Counted from the first letter of the stretch, positions 1 through 9,112 are shown. The stretch: 64,000 nucleotides of DNA from Thermoflavifilum aggregans (GCF_002797735.1 NZ_PGFG01000001.1:434001-498000); one strand, 5' to 3'. Numbers and translations are program-made. Notes: generated from the letters alone by a model not told the origin.

Positions 1-578
1 AAGGAGAAGATGTATATGGTACGCTGAAGTTTGAATCGGGCGTGCATCGCGTGCAACGCGTGCCGGCCACGGAATCACAGGGCCGAATCCATACTTCGGC
101 TGCTACGGTGGCGGTTTTACCCGAAGCAGAAGAAGTGGATGTGGTGATTCATGAAAACGATATCAAAATGGAAACTGCTCGCAGTGGTGGTGCCGGCGGA
201 CAAAACGTAAACAAGGTGGAAACCAAGGTAAGATTGATTCACATCCCTACCGGTATTGTGGTGGAATGCCAGACCGAACGGACCCAGTTCGCCAACCGCG
301 AGAAAGCCATGATGATGCTGCGCACAAAACTATATGAGGAAGCAGTACGCAAACAGGAAGAAGCTATTTCCCGCCAGCGCAAAAGCCTGGTATCCACCGG
401 CGACAGGTCTGCAAAAATCCGTACATACAATTTCCCTCAGGGACGCGTAACGGATCATCGCATTGGCATGACCATTTACACGCTGGATGCTTTTATGGAC
501 GGGGAAATTCAGGAGATGATCGAGGCTTTGCAATTTGCCGAAAATGCCGAGAAGCTAAAAGCAGGTTCCAAAGCCTGA
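1..578 (+). CDS. prfA: Peptide chain release factor 1, C-terminal part
   Basis: This is the C-terminal part of the class I release factor that ends translation at UAA and UAG; the gene enters from the left edge with its first full codon at base 3. The GGQ motif, which triggers peptidyl-tRNA hydrolysis, is encoded at 195-203 in the context [11 protein letters not shown]. The preceding stretch with [14 protein letters not shown] is typical of RF1/RF2, and the later RIGMTIY segment fits RF1 rather than RF2. The UAA/UAG-specific tripeptide region lies outside the window, so RF1 versus RF2 rests on C-terminal similarity and the absence of a frameshift site in the visible part. Stop is TGA at 576-578. 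Confidence 0.93.
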   Translation, partial: GEDVYGTLKFESGVHRVQRVPATESQGRIHTSAATVAVLPEAEEVDVVIHENDIKMETARSGGAGGQNVNKVETKVRLIHIPTGIVVECQTERTQFANREKAMMMLRTKLYEEAVRKQEEAISRQRKSLVSTGDRSAKIRTYNFPQGRVTDHRIGMTIYTLDAFMDGEIQEMIEALQFAENAEKLKAGSKA

Positions 579-637
579 AAAGCCTGATGGAAGATTTGGC
601 AAGAATTTTGGGAATATGAACATAAAAAGTCAGAAAC

Positions 638-1345
638 ATGAAACATTATCCACACAAGCATTGCACTATGCGTTTTCATTCCGGTCTTGCAGGTTTGCTT
701 GCTGTGTCGCTCATGATAGGCAGCTGCAGCGTTACACAAAAAATGAACAATACAGAAAAAGGTGCAGCCATTGGTGTGGGCGCCGGTGCTGCCAGCGGAG
801 CCATCATCGGTAAGGTAGCAGGTAATACTGCTCTGGGTGCTGTGATCGGTGCCGCTTTGGGCGGAACAGCTGGTGCGTTGATCGGTAAGAAAATGGATCA
901 GCAGAAAAAGGAAATCGAGCAATCTGTGCCCAATGCACAGGTAGAACGTGTAGGAGAAGGATTGGTTGTTACATTTAGTTCAAATGTATTGTTTGGATTC
1001 GATCGTTATGATCTTACTCCTGATGCGAAAAAAACCATTCAGGATTTGTACCAGATTCTGGTAAAATATCCGGATGAAAATGTACTGATTATCGGACATA
1101 CCGATAGCATTGGCACTGCCAGTTATAACCTGAAATTGTCCCAGCGCAGGGCAAACGCAGTGGCCGATAATCTGATCCAGTTAGGGATTGATCCATCCAG
1201 AATTACCACCAAAGGCATGGGTATGTCAGATCCTAAATTTCCAAATGATACACCTGAACATCGCGCTGCCAATCGCAGGGTAGAATTTGTACTGACGGCC
1301 AATGAAAAAATGAAACAGCAAGCTGAGCAAGGTACTTTGCAATGA
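638..1345 (+). CDS. OmpA-family lipoprotein with glycine-zipper region
   Basis: Predicted outer-membrane lipoprotein that anchors to peptidoglycan. The N-terminus has a hydrophobic signal ending in LMIGSC, a lipobox with the lipidated Cys at residue 30. Residues about 43-85 are rich in Gly/Ala in a glycine-zipper pattern (GAAIGVGAGAASGAIIG). The C-terminal 120 residues form an OmpA/MotB peptidoglycan-binding domain with the hallmark segment IIGHTDSIG, followed by SQRRANAVADNL and NRRVEF. An internal Met at residue 11 (base 668) is an equally good start because it directly precedes the hydrophobic core. A hairpin terminator follows at 1434. Homologues of this build are common in Bacteroidota; the exact role here is unknown. 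Confidence 0.9.
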   Translation: MKHYPHKHCTMRFHSGLAGLLAVSLMIGSCSVTQKMNNTEKGAAIGVGAGAASGAIIGKVAGNTALGAVIGAALGGTAGALIGKKMDQQKKEIEQSVPNAQVERVGEGLVVTFSSNVLFGFDRYDLTPDAKKTIQDLYQILVKYPDENVLIIGHTDSIGTASYNLKLSQRRANAVADNLIQLGIDPSRITTKGMGMSDPKFPNDTPEHRAANRRVEFVLTANEKMKQQAEQGTLQ

Positions 1346-1433
1346 GTATTTGAATATTTTTATTTGCTATTTGCAATAAATTCATATCTTTTCTTTAGGA
1401 TTGTTAGGTGGTTTTTATAGGCAACAGTCCATC

Positions 1434-1466
1434 ATCCCCGGAATCTAAGTCCGGGGATTTCTTTTA
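1434..1466 (+). terminator. Rho-independent terminator after the OmpA-like gene
   Basis: Perfect 8-bp stem ATCCCCGG (1434-1441) with CCGGGGAT (1451-1458), 9-nt loop, followed by TTTCTTTT. It lies about 90 nt past the OmpA-like stop and just before the end of the convergent DUF1634 gene. Confidence 0.75.
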
Positions 1467-1847
1467 TCCGCCAAGGCCGGAGAAGATGCCAATCATCAGA
1501 ATACTTAGCACAATTATAGTAAGTACAATGTAAAGCAGATCCCTTTCGAGGATAAACCCGATGATGGAAAAAAATACCCGGGCAATAGGTGTAGCGATAA
1601 GCAGTACAATGCCAAACTGTATGAATGCCTTTAAATTGCCTTGATGCATGGCATGTAAAATACCTGGAAGGGATGTTAAATCACTGTGTTCTCCATGAAA
1701 AGTATGAAAATGAGGTGTATCGCCTGCATGGGATATAAGATACAATAATCCACTTATGGCTACTATTACAGCTGAGAGTGTTACACCCCAGCGCAGCAGG
1801 TAACTCAGAAAAATTTCAATACGCTGATCATTTATTTGTTTTTTCAT
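1464..1847 (-). CDS. DUF1634 family membrane protein
   Basis: A 127-residue protein with three predicted membrane segments: about residues 18-38 (GVTLSAVIVAISGLLYL), 73-95 (FIQFGIVLLIATPIARV) and 103-124 (LLYIVLTIIVLSILMIGIF). The His-rich loop between the first two (about residues 44-55) is notable. This layout and the PIARV motif match DUF1634. The family is typically encoded next to TauE/SafE exporters, as here: its start is 6 nt downstream of the exporter stop, so the two are almost certainly one operon and the protein may be an accessory subunit. No enzymatic function can be read from the sequence. Confidence 0.85.
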   Translation of the reverse strand: MKKQINDQRIEIFLSYLLRWGVTLSAVIVAISGLLYLISHAGDTPHFHTFHGEHSDLTSLPGILHAMHQGNLKAFIQFGIVLLIATPIARVFFSIIGFILERDLLYIVLTIIVLSILMIGIFSGLGG

Positions 1848-1853
1848 TGAAGA

Positions 1854-2693
1854 TTATATTTTATTCAATAACCCATTGTAAATCATCTCCGCTCCCAGTA
1901 TGGTAATTACCACAATAAATAAAATGCGCAACCAGCTGGTAGCAGTTTTCATCAGTATGCGCGCACCAATCATGGAACCCAGCAACACACCCAAAACAAC
2001 AGGCATGGAAAGTACCGGATCAATATATCCCCTTGAAAGATACACGCTGGCGCTGGCTGCAGCCGTTACTCCAATCATAAAATTGCTTGTAGTAGTAGAT
2101 ACTTTAAATGGAATATGCATGATGTTGTCCATGGCTACTACTTTCAGAGATCCTGATCCCAGGCCCAATAACCCTGAAATAACACCTGCAAACATCATCA
2201 TACCATACCCGCCGGCTACCCGATGCACAGCATAGGAAATCTTATTGCCGTGTTCATCCGGAAAATCTCCATTCAGTTTTAGGATTCTGGCCAGTTTGCT
2301 GGATTGATTTACATCCAGATGATCCTGTTTTTTCTTCAAAGAAATCAGTGCAGAATAAAGAATGACGATTCCTGCAAGAATGGCAATGAAATGAGTAGGC
2401 AGATAAATGGCCAAAATAGCTCCCAGAATAGCTCCTGACGTGGTAGCAACTTCCAGAAACATGGCAATCCGGATGTTGGAAAATCCTTCTTTCACATAGG
2501 CTGCAGCAGACCCGGAAGAAGTAGCAATGACCGCAACCAGTGAAGTGCCAATAGCATAACGGATATCAATATGAAAAGCGATGGTCAGCAACGGAATGAT
2601 CACCACGCCGCCACCCAAGCCGGTCAATGAACCCAGCAAACCAGCCAGTAATGCCCCGGCGAAAATAATCAGGGTAAATGTAAGCAAACTCAT
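1854..2693 (-). CDS. TauE/SafE family sulfite/anion exporter
   Basis: A 279-residue integral membrane protein of the TauE/SafE (formerly DUF81) family, which exports sulfite, sulfoacetate or related organosulfur anions across the inner membrane. It begins with a hydrophobic helix followed by the family's first glycine-rich repeat GLTGLGGGVVIIPLL (about residues 22-38), and a second copy is seen as GLLGLGSGSLKVV (about 178-190), as expected from the family's two-fold repeat. About eight membrane segments are visible. The substrate cannot be decided from sequence. It is first in a two-gene operon with DUF1634. Confidence 0.88.
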   Translation of the reverse strand: MSLLTFTLIIFAGALLAGLLGSLTGLGGGVVIIPLLTIAFHIDIRYAIGTSLVAVIATSSGSAAAYVKEGFSNIRIAMFLEVATTSGAILGAILAIYLPTHFIAILAGIVILYSALISLKKKQDHLDVNQSSKLARILKLNGDFPDEHGNKISYAVHRVAGGYGMMMFAGVISGLLGLGSGSLKVVAMDNIMHIPFKVSTTTSNFMIGVTAAASASVYLSRGYIDPVLSMPVVLGVLLGSMIGARILMKTATSWLRILFIVVITILGAEMIYNGLLNKI

Positions 2694-2779
2694 GTCACTG
2701 CATCATTCAAAGATGTGCAAAGGTATGGCAAGGAAATCAGTGTATAAGTAACCTGTGTTACACGTGTAGCAGAGAAAAC

Positions 2780-3196
2780 TCAATGCAGGAAAATTTTAAT
2801 CCATTCCTGCAGATAATGTTGGCTCAGATATCCTCCTATCAGCGCTCCTATGGCATCAGCTATCATATCACCGATTTCGAAATCGCGGTGAATGAAAGCA
2901 ATATCTTTCTGCAAAAATTCAATGGTGATACCCAGCAAAATGCCGGCAATAATATAATATATCACTCTTTTATGGTAGATCGGGCCGCGATGCAGATATA
3001 ATGCCGCACTCCACAAAATCACAAACAACATAAAGAAGAAAGCATGCACCAGCTTATCAAACTGAGGAATATGATCCAATACTTTAATATCCGGTACTAC
3101 TTTTGCCGGCATCAGCGTAAGTACCAGAATAATAAACGTCCAAACCCATGCTGGCAAATAATATTTCCAGTTTTTATGCAAAGCCGGTTCCATCAA
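2780..3196 (-). CDS. VanZ-like family membrane protein
   Basis: A 138-residue protein with four predicted membrane segments and the VanZ-like pattern: a first helix with WTFIILVLTLMPA, the conserved DKLVHAFFFMLFVILW segment around residues 46-61, a third helix with GILLGITIEFLQ and the acidic ER/D..D region (FEIGDMIADAIGALIGGYL) near the C-terminus. VanZ of enterococci confers low-level teicoplanin resistance, but most VanZ-like proteins in Bacteroidota have no known function. It lies 22 nt downstream of gcvH on the same strand, so the two are probably cotranscribed; the functional link is unknown. Confidence 0.85.
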   Translation of the reverse strand: MMEPALHKNWKYYLPAWVWTFIILVLTLMPAKVVPDIKVLDHIPQFDKLVHAFFFMLFVILWSAALYLHRGPIYHKRVIYYIIAGILLGITIEFLQKDIAFIHRDFEIGDMIADAIGALIGGYLSQHYLQEWIKIFLH

Positions 3197-3218
3197 AAAA
3201 TAATATGGAAGAAAGCAC

Positions 3219-3599
3219 TTAATTTCCTACCAGTTGCTGATACTGTTCAGCTCCCAGCAGTTCATTGAGCTGAGAAGGATCGCTCAGCCTAATTTTAATC
3301 ATCCATCCTTCACCATAAGGATCCTGGTTTACCAATTCCGGTGCTTCATTCAGGCGCGGGTTTATTTCGATGATGGTACCTTTCACGGGCATATATAGTT
3401 CCGACACCGTTTTCACTGCTTCAACCGTACCAAAAGGAGTATGTGCATCCAGTTCTTTTCCTGCAGAAGGAATATCCACATACACAATATCACCCAATTC
3501 ACGCTGGGCAAAATCCGTAATTCCTACCGTGGCTGTATCACCTTGTACAGCTATCCATTCATGTTCAGGTGTGTATTTCAGGTGTTCCGGGAATTTCAT
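3219..3599 (-). CDS. gcvH: Glycine cleavage system H protein
   Basis: Lipoyl carrier protein that shuttles the aminomethyl group between the P, T and L proteins in glycine decarboxylation. The mature-looking 126-residue form begins MKFPEHLKYT, the usual GcvH N-terminus and length. The lipoylated Lys is at residue 63 in GTVEAVKTVSE, and the conserved ELGDIVYVDIP and NQDPYGEGWMIKI segments are present. The open frame extends upstream to 3683, but that extension overlaps the 3' end of the upstream gene (stop at 3655) and has no GcvH similarity, so the internal Met at 3599 is chosen (Met at 3605 is the alternative). No other gcv genes are in the window. Confidence 0.94.
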   Translation of the reverse strand: MKFPEHLKYTPEHEWIAVQGDTATVGITDFAQRELGDIVYVDIPSAGKELDAHTPFGTVEAVKTVSELYMPVKGTIIEINPRLNEAPELVNQDPYGEGWMIKIRLSDPSQLNELLGAEQYQQLVGN

Positions 3600-3654
3600 A
3601 ACCATGTTTTGATGTAAAAATACAGGTTTGCATCCAACTGCAAAAATGCAGAAT

Positions 3655-3999
3655 TCAGACATGCTTTTCAAACAGAGGCTCAAAATAGCACAGCATTAAT
3701 TTTTTTAACCACATTTCCTGATGTTCTGCATCCATTTCGGGCATGGGTTTAATTTGTTGGTAATGCGGCCATCCTTCATCATCCTTCTTTACAAAACGAT
3801 AATATCCTTCCTGTGCCAATAATGTACAGGTACCTACATGAATCAGATCTTGTTTTTCTTCTTTGGTGAATCGGGTTTTGGAAGAGCTGATTTCCTGCAG
3901 GCCTATGAGCATCAGAATGCCTTCCATATTGGGTTTACGCCCCAATCGTTTCTCCAGTATATGTTCGAGAGTTTTCCATTTTTCGTTTATATCATCCAT
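3655..3999 (-). CDS. Conserved hypothetical protein, soluble, 114 aa
   Basis: I do not recognise a named family. The protein is soluble and charged, begins MDDINEKWKTLEHILEKRLG and contains a motif-like stretch MEGILMLIGLQEIS (about residues 25-38), a Lys/Glu-rich helix, then an aromatic region YYRFVKKDDEGWPHYQQI. It has no membrane segment or signal peptide. An ATG at 3999 is preferred over the TTG at 4005. The gene is upstream of gcvH on the same strand with about 55 nt between its stop and the chosen gcvH start, so it may be part of the same transcript. Coding confidence is good from its codon use and conserved-looking composition; function is unknown. Confidence 0.7.
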   Translation of the reverse strand: MDDINEKWKTLEHILEKRLGRKPNMEGILMLIGLQEISSSKTRFTKEEKQDLIHVGTCTLLAQEGYYRFVKKDDEGWPHYQQIKPMPEMDAEHQEMWLKKLMLCYFEPLFEKHV

Positions 4000-4159
4000 G
4001 ATCAAAGCAGTTTTAACTTTTTATGGCAGGTACTTCCATGTAGTTTTGCAACAGATGAGTAGCAGACTAATTCTTTAACACAGCTTTAACAGCACACCAA
4101 ACTGGTTCAGATCATATTGCAAACTTATTACTATTTTAGCAACCATTCAATGTTATATC

Positions 4160-5161
4160 ATGGAACAAGCTACTGCTGATATTCGGACACTGCATGAGCA
4201 GATACATCAGGCCAGTGCATTTGTGGATATGCTGCATATGGAGATGGGGAAAGTGATTGTAGGGCAAAAGTATATGGTGGATCGCTTGATGGTGGCTCTT
4301 CTGGCACAGGGACATGTGTTGCTAGAAGGTGTACCGGGTCTGGCTAAAACACTTGCCATTAAATCACTTGCAGCATGCATTCGTGCACAATTCAGCCGTA
4401 TTCAGTTTACACCTGATTTATTGCCGGCTGATGTAATCGGTACCATGATTTATAATCAGCAGCAGAACAATTTCATCGTGCGCAAAGGCCCTATTTTCGC
4501 CAATTTTGTGCTGGCCGATGAAATCAACCGTGCTCCGGCAAAGGTGCAAAGCGCCCTGCTGGAGGCTATGCAGGAAAAACAGGTTACTATTGGCGATCAT
4601 ACTTTTCCGCTGGAAGAACCCTTTTTGGTGCTTGCCACCCAGAATCCCATTGAACAGGAAGGTACTTATCCGCTTCCGGAAGCGCAGGTGGATCGCTTCA
4701 TGCTAAAGATCGTGGTGGGTTATCCAACAAAAGAAGAAGAAGTCAAAATCATCCGGCAGAATATTCAACCCGAAGGATTGCCCAAAGTCAATCCGGTGGT
4801 GCATCCCCAGGATATTCTGGCAGCCAGGCAACTGGTACGCAGTGTGTATATGGACGAGAAAATTGAAAAGTATATCATCGACATTGTATTTGCTACACGA
4901 CAACCGGCTGAATACAAATTATCCAAATTAACTCCGCTTATTGCCTATGCAGCTTCTCCCAGAGCCAGCATTAATCTGGCGCTTGCGGCTAAGGCTTATG
5001 CATTTATCAAACGCAGAGGATATGTGATTCCGGAAGATGTGCGCAGTGTGTGTTACGATGTGATGAGGCATCGTATCGGATTAACATACGAAGCAGAAGC
5101 CGAAAATGTAACTACAGAAAACATCATCAGTGAAATCCTCAACGTGGTAGAAGTACCATAA
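4160..5161 (+). CDS. MoxR-family AAA+ ATPase
   Basis: A 333-residue AAA+ ATPase of the MoxR group, chaperone-like proteins that act with vWA-domain partners in maturing complexes. Walker A is GVPGLAKT at residues 57-64, Walker B FVLADEINRAP around 116-126 with the DE pair at 120-121, sensor-1 LATQNPIEQEG and the conserved PEAQVDRFMLK are all present. The gene starts the cluster moxR-DUF58-BatD-like-batA, all on the plus strand with short gaps or overlaps, which is the standard Bacteroidota arrangement. An imperfect -7-like box (TATTTTAG) lies shortly upstream. Function in this organism is inferred only from family and context. Confidence 0.93.
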   Translation: MEQATADIRTLHEQIHQASAFVDMLHMEMGKVIVGQKYMVDRLMVALLAQGHVLLEGVPGLAKTLAIKSLAACIRAQFSRIQFTPDLLPADVIGTMIYNQQQNNFIVRKGPIFANFVLADEINRAPAKVQSALLEAMQEKQVTIGDHTFPLEEPFLVLATQNPIEQEGTYPLPEAQVDRFMLKIVVGYPTKEEEVKIIRQNIQPEGLPKVNPVVHPQDILAARQLVRSVYMDEKIEKYIIDIVFATRQPAEYKLSKLTPLIAYAASPRASINLALAAKAYAFIKRRGYVIPEDVRSVCYDVMRHRIGLTYEAEAENVTTENIISEILNVVEVP

Positions 5162-5196
5162 CTTCAGGTGCTTGATCATCATGCAATTGCTCTCAC

Positions 5197-6063
5197 ATGG
5201 ATACAACCGAGTTATTGAAGAAAGTACGCAAAATTGAAATCAAGACCAAAGGCCTGTCAAATCATATCTTTTCCGGAGAATATCACAGTGCCTTTAAGGG
5301 AAGAGGCATGAGCTTCAGTGAAGTGAGAGAATATACGTTTGGAGATGATGTGCGTACGATTGACTGGAATGTAACAGCCCGTTTTTCGCATCCGTATGTG
5401 AAGGTTTTTGAAGAAGAACGTGAACTCACCGTAATGCTGCTGGTTGATATCAGCAAGAGTGCTTTGTTTGGAAGTGTTCAGCAAACCAAGCGTGATCTGA
5501 TCACAGAAATATGTGCAGTGCTTTCTTTTTCGGCTATTCATAATCATGATAAAGTAGGTGTAGTTTTTTTCAGCAATGGCATAGAAAAATATATTCCGCC
5601 CAAGAAAGGAAGCTCGCATACTTTGCGTATCATCCGGGATTTGCTTTCGATGGAAGCCACCCGGCAAGGTACGGATATTGCAGCTGCATTGCGTTTTTTC
5701 AATAATGCCGTAAAGAAAAAATCCATTGTGTTTTTGTTGTCAGATTTTTTTGCCGATCGATATGAAGATGCTTTGCAGATTGTAGCACGCAAACATGATT
5801 TAATCGGTATTCATGTATATGATCCGCATGAAAAGGAATTGCCTGCAGTGGGATTGGTGAAGATGATGGATGCTGAAACAGGGGAAACATTGTGGCTAGA
5901 TACATTGGATGCACAGGTGAGAAAAAAATATGCAGCGCAATTTCAGCAACATGTGCAATATTGCCGGAATGCATTTACCCGAAGTGGGGCCTCATTAATC
6001 AGTATTCGCACGGATGAAGATTATGTTCGCATTTTGCAGGGTTTTTTTGTCAGGCGTATATAA
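5197..6063 (+). CDS. DUF58 domain protein (vWA-like)
   Basis: A 288-residue cytoplasmic protein of the DUF58 family, the usual partner of MoxR ATPases. The family signature is seen around residues 33-70 (GRGMSFSEVREYTFGDD followed by RTIDWNVTAR), then a vWA-like core beginning VMLLVDISKS, where D-x-S-x-S resembles a metal-ion-dependent adhesion site, and further strands KVGVVFFS and SIVFLLSDFF. It starts 35 nt after moxR and its last 50 nt overlap the next gene's longest start, which supports translational coupling in one operon. Confidence 0.9.
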   Translation: MDTTELLKKVRKIEIKTKGLSNHIFSGEYHSAFKGRGMSFSEVREYTFGDDVRTIDWNVTARFSHPYVKVFEEERELTVMLLVDISKSALFGSVQQTKRDLITEICAVLSFSAIHNHDKVGVVFFSNGIEKYIPPKKGSSHTLRIIRDLLSMEATRQGTDIAAALRFFNNAVKKKSIVFLLSDFFADRYEDALQIVARKHDLIGIHVYDPHEKELPAVGLVKMMDAETGETLWLDTLDAQVRKKYAAQFQQHVQYCRNAFTRSGASLISIRTDEDYVRILQGFFVRRI

Positions 6064-7063
6064 GCATCTGAAAGCCGCATGGTGTTGTTGCATGGCCTTT
6101 CTGGGTATCATGTGGCACATGCAGGCTTTTGCGCAGCAGCCTCGTGTGGAAGTGCGCACGGATTCATCGCAGATTCTCATTGGCAGCCAGTTTCATCTGT
6201 ATCTCGACATTACCCTGCCCAGCTCCTATCGGTTGCAGGGATATGCCTTACCCGATTCATTCAATCATATCGAAGTAGTACATCGCGGCCAGGCCGATAC
6301 CACATCAGCTGGCGGGCAGTGGCTGTATCATCAGGTGCTGACGCTTACTTCATTCGACTCGGGTCGCTGGCAGATTCCTTCTTTCCCTGTGGTACTGGCC
6401 TCTTCCAGGCCCAACGATACTTCCCATCTGATTTTGCAAACGGATTCATTATGGATTGGCGTGCAAACAGTGCCAGTGGATACCAGTAAGCCTTTCATGC
6501 CTATCAAGGATATTCGTCGTGTAAAACTCACTTGGCTTGATGTTTTACCCTACGTGTTGCTAGGTATTGCATGGGTACTGCTTGTGCTGGGGATTATCTA
6601 TGTGCTGCGGCATCGCAAACGCAAGGCTGTACCTGCTGTGATACAACAACCGCTGCAACCACCCTATGAAGAGGCGATGGCGCAGTTGAAGCAATGGCAG
6701 GCAGAACAACCTTGGACAAAAATGCAGATGAAAGAGTATTTTACCCGGCTCACCGATGTGTTGCGCCGATATGTGGAACGGGCATTTGAAATTCCGGCCA
6801 TGGAAATAACTTCTGGTGAATTGCTTGAACAAATTGATAAGCATCCAATACTGCGTGAACACCGGGCTGTGTGGGAAGAAATTTTATCGGAAGCAGATCG
6901 GGTAAAATTTGCCAGATGGCCGTCTTCGCCTGAAATGGCTGCTCATTGCCTTGAAAAAGTCATTCAGGTAGTTGAAGTCACGCATCAGGCTCAGGAAGCC
7001 GAACGGCGGACAGCAGAATCAGCCTCGCCGGCCGGCAGTCAGGCCGCAACTGTGAAAACATAA
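6014..7063 (+). CDS. BatD-like membrane-anchored protein of the bat cluster
   Basis: A 349-residue envelope protein. It has a signal peptide ending near AFAQQ, a periplasmic immunoglobulin-like region (about residues 44-160; RVEVRTDSSQILIGSQF), a single membrane helix around residues 175-198 (YVLLGIAWVLLVLGIIYVL), a basic stop-transfer and a cytoplasmic tail. The order resembles BatD proteins and the unnamed protein usually found between DUF58 and BatA. The start is uncertain: ATG at 6014 overlaps DUF58 by 50 nt, TTG at 6047 would give a neater signal peptide, and ATG at 6091 is also possible. The tail segment around residues 235-250 (MQMKEYFTRLTDVLRRYVE) is typical of this group. Confidence 0.72.
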   Translation: MKIMFAFCRVFLSGVYKHLKAAWCCCMAFLGIMWHMQAFAQQPRVEVRTDSSQILIGSQFHLYLDITLPSSYRLQGYALPDSFNHIEVVHRGQADTTSAGGQWLYHQVLTLTSFDSGRWQIPSFPVVLASSRPNDTSHLILQTDSLWIGVQTVPVDTSKPFMPIKDIRRVKLTWLDVLPYVLLGIAWVLLVLGIIYVLRHRKRKAVPAVIQQPLQPPYEEAMAQLKQWQAEQPWTKMQMKEYFTRLTDVLRRYVERAFEIPAMEITSGELLEQIDKHPILREHRAVWEEILSEADRVKFARWPSSPEMAAHCLEKVIQVVEVTHQAQEAERRTAESASPAGSQAATVKT

Positions 7064-7074
7064 GCAAGTAGCAG

Positions 7075-8085
7075 ATGGACGAACTTTTGCATAGCCATAT
7101 TGTATTTGCCAATCCCTGGTGGTTGTTGTTGCTGTGCCTGTTGCCTTTATGGATATTTCTGTACATCCGCAACCGGCGCAGGCAGCAGGCTTATCTGCAG
7201 GTATCATCCACCCGTGGTATGAAGCAATTGCCGGTATCGTGGAAAGTACGTTTTCGTTCCGTGCTGATGGTTTTGCGCATGCTGGTGTATGCGCTGCTGG
7301 TGATTGCACTGGCACGGCCACAAACTACGGATGTGTTGCAAAATGTGAACAGCGAAGGTATTGACATTATCATTTGCCTGGATATCTCGGGTAGCATGCT
7401 TGCGCAGGATTTTCATCCTAATCGCATCGAAGCAGCCAAAGCCGTAGCTAAAAATTTTATAGAACACCGGCCCAACGATCGCATTGGGCTGGTGATTTTT
7501 GCGGGTCAGGCTTTTACCCAGTGCCCGCTTACCATCGATCATGATTTTCTGATTCAGCAGCTCGAAAAGGTTCACAGTGGTTTGCTGGAAGACGGTACAG
7601 CTATTGGCGACGGGCTGGCTACAGCCGTCCAGCGATTACGCGAAAGTTCGGCAAAGAGCAAAGTGGTGATTCTGTTAACCGATGGGGTCAACAACATGGG
7701 ATTGATTGATCCGATGACGGCTTTGCAAATTGCAAAAACCTACGGTGTGCGTGTCTATACCATCGGAGTAGGCACGCATGGCGTGGCTCCTTATCCGGTG
7801 CCGATGCCGGGTGGTGGTACCCAGCTGCAGGATATGCCAGTACAGATTGATGAAGCCTTGTTGCAGAAAATAGCCCGGCAAACGGGAGGTGAATATTTCC
7901 GCGCTACAGGCAACACTTCCCTGCGTCGGATCTATGATCAGATTGATCAGATGGAAAAAACCAAAATTCAGATTTCGTCGTTCACCCAATATGCCGATGT
8001 ATTTTTCCCGCTGGCAATTGCCGCAGCTATTCTGCTTTTCCTGGAAATACTCCTGCGTTATACTGTTTTCAATACATTCCCGTGA
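7075..8085 (+). CDS. batA: vWA-domain membrane protein BatA
   Basis: A 336-residue protein with two N-terminal membrane helices (residues about 14-31 and 62-82), a large von Willebrand A domain and a C-terminal helix near residues 306-325. The complete metal site motif DISGS is at residues 103-107, with the second-site Thr in the region GTAIGDGLATAV and the LLTDGVNN strand later. This matches BatA of the aerotolerance cluster, which is thought to work with MoxR in envelope or stress functions. It begins 11 nt after the BatD-like gene. Only one vWA gene follows here; batB, batC and batE, commonly next, are not in the window, and rsgA starts 39 nt later. Confidence 0.87.
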   Translation: MDELLHSHIVFANPWWLLLLCLLPLWIFLYIRNRRRQQAYLQVSSTRGMKQLPVSWKVRFRSVLMVLRMLVYALLVIALARPQTTDVLQNVNSEGIDIIICLDISGSMLAQDFHPNRIEAAKAVAKNFIEHRPNDRIGLVIFAGQAFTQCPLTIDHDFLIQQLEKVHSGLLEDGTAIGDGLATAVQRLRESSAKSKVVILLTDGVNNMGLIDPMTALQIAKTYGVRVYTIGVGTHGVAPYPVPMPGGGTQLQDMPVQIDEALLQKIARQTGGEYFRATGNTSLRRIYDQIDQMEKTKIQISSFTQYADVFFPLAIAAAILLFLEILLRYTVFNTFP

Positions 8086-8124
8086 TACAATTGGTTCTCT
8101 TTATCTTTACTACCAAAATATCCC

Positions 8125-9060
8125 TTGCAGGCTACTATTTACAAGTCAACCGGCAGCTGGTACCAGGCACGCACCACAACGGGTGAATGGATTTCGTGCC
8201 GCATAAAAGGCAAATTGAAAATTGACGAGGAAATTTCTTCCACCAATCCCGTAGCGGTGGGAGATGAGGTAATTATCAGCCGCGATCCGCAAACCGGTGA
8301 CGCATTGATTGAAGATATTCTGCCCAGAAAAAACTATATCATCCGAAGTTCGCCACACAAACGCGGCCAGAAACATATTCTCGCTGCCAATCTGGATCAG
8401 GCCTGGCTCATAGTAACCATAATGCAACCGCGTACATCCACGGGTTTTATAGATCGGTTTCTGGTGACAACCGCCGCGTATCATATTCCAACTTCCCTGA
8501 TCATCAATAAAACAGATCTTCTAGATGAAGAAGCCAAAGATATAGCCGCTGAATGGATGGATGTGTATGAAAGCATGGGTTATCCGGTAGAACTGATTTC
8601 AGTAAAACAGGGCGAAGGTATAGACCGGCTGAAAAATAGCTTACAAAATCAAACCACGCTGCTGGCCGGTCATTCGGGTGTAGGCAAATCATCCCTTATC
8701 AATGCACTGATTCCGGGCCTTTCCCTGCGGGTACAGCCCATCAGTCGCTGGTCAGAAAAAGGTATGCATACAACCACTTTTGCTGAAATGTTTGAATTGC
8801 CATTTGGAGGACGTATCATTGATACACCCGGTATTCGTGAATTTGGTATTGTGGATATGGCACCCGAAGAGCTTGGACATTATTTTTTGGATATGCAGAA
8901 ATACGTGACCAGCTGTATGTTTAACAACTGTTTACATGTGAATGAGCCTGGATGTGCGGTGAAGGAGGCTGTGGAAGAAGGTAAAATTCACCCGAAACGT
9001 TATGAAAATTATCTGCACATTTTGCAAACCCTCCAGGATGGTGAAGCCAAAAATAGATAA
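8125..9060 (+). CDS. rsgA: Ribosome small subunit-dependent GTPase A
   Basis: Circularly permuted GTPase that aids late maturation of the 30S subunit. It has an N-terminal OB-fold (residues 1-75; IYKSTGSWY start), then the permuted G domain with G4 NKTD (128-131) before G1 GHSGVGKSS (182-190) and G3 DTPG, and a C-terminal zinc knuckle with Cys-x4-Cys-x-His-x5-Cys (CMFNNCLHVNEPGC). Length 311 fits the family. Translation appears to start at TTG 8125; no in-frame ATG is suitably placed. A near-match to the -7 box (TATCTTTA, 8102-8109) precedes it. The gene is the last chromosomal-type gene before the AT-rich cassette island. Confidence 0.93.
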   Translation: MQATIYKSTGSWYQARTTTGEWISCRIKGKLKIDEEISSTNPVAVGDEVIISRDPQTGDALIEDILPRKNYIIRSSPHKRGQKHILAANLDQAWLIVTIMQPRTSTGFIDRFLVTTAAYHIPTSLIINKTDLLDEEAKDIAAEWMDVYESMGYPVELISVKQGEGIDRLKNSLQNQTTLLAGHSGVGKSSLINALIPGLSLRVQPISRWSEKGMHTTTFAEMFELPFGGRIIDTPGIREFGIVDMAPEELGHYFLDMQKYVTSCMFNNCLHVNEPGCAVKEAVEEGKIHPKRYENYLHILQTLQDGEAKNR

Positions 9061-9112
9061 ATAAATTTTTTTGTAATTCAAAAAATGTATATATCTTAAC
9101 CAAAAAATAAAA

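Noticed and set aside
3600..3683. Upstream extension of the gcvH frame
   Set aside because: Overlaps the end of the upstream gene and gives a nonstandard N-terminus.
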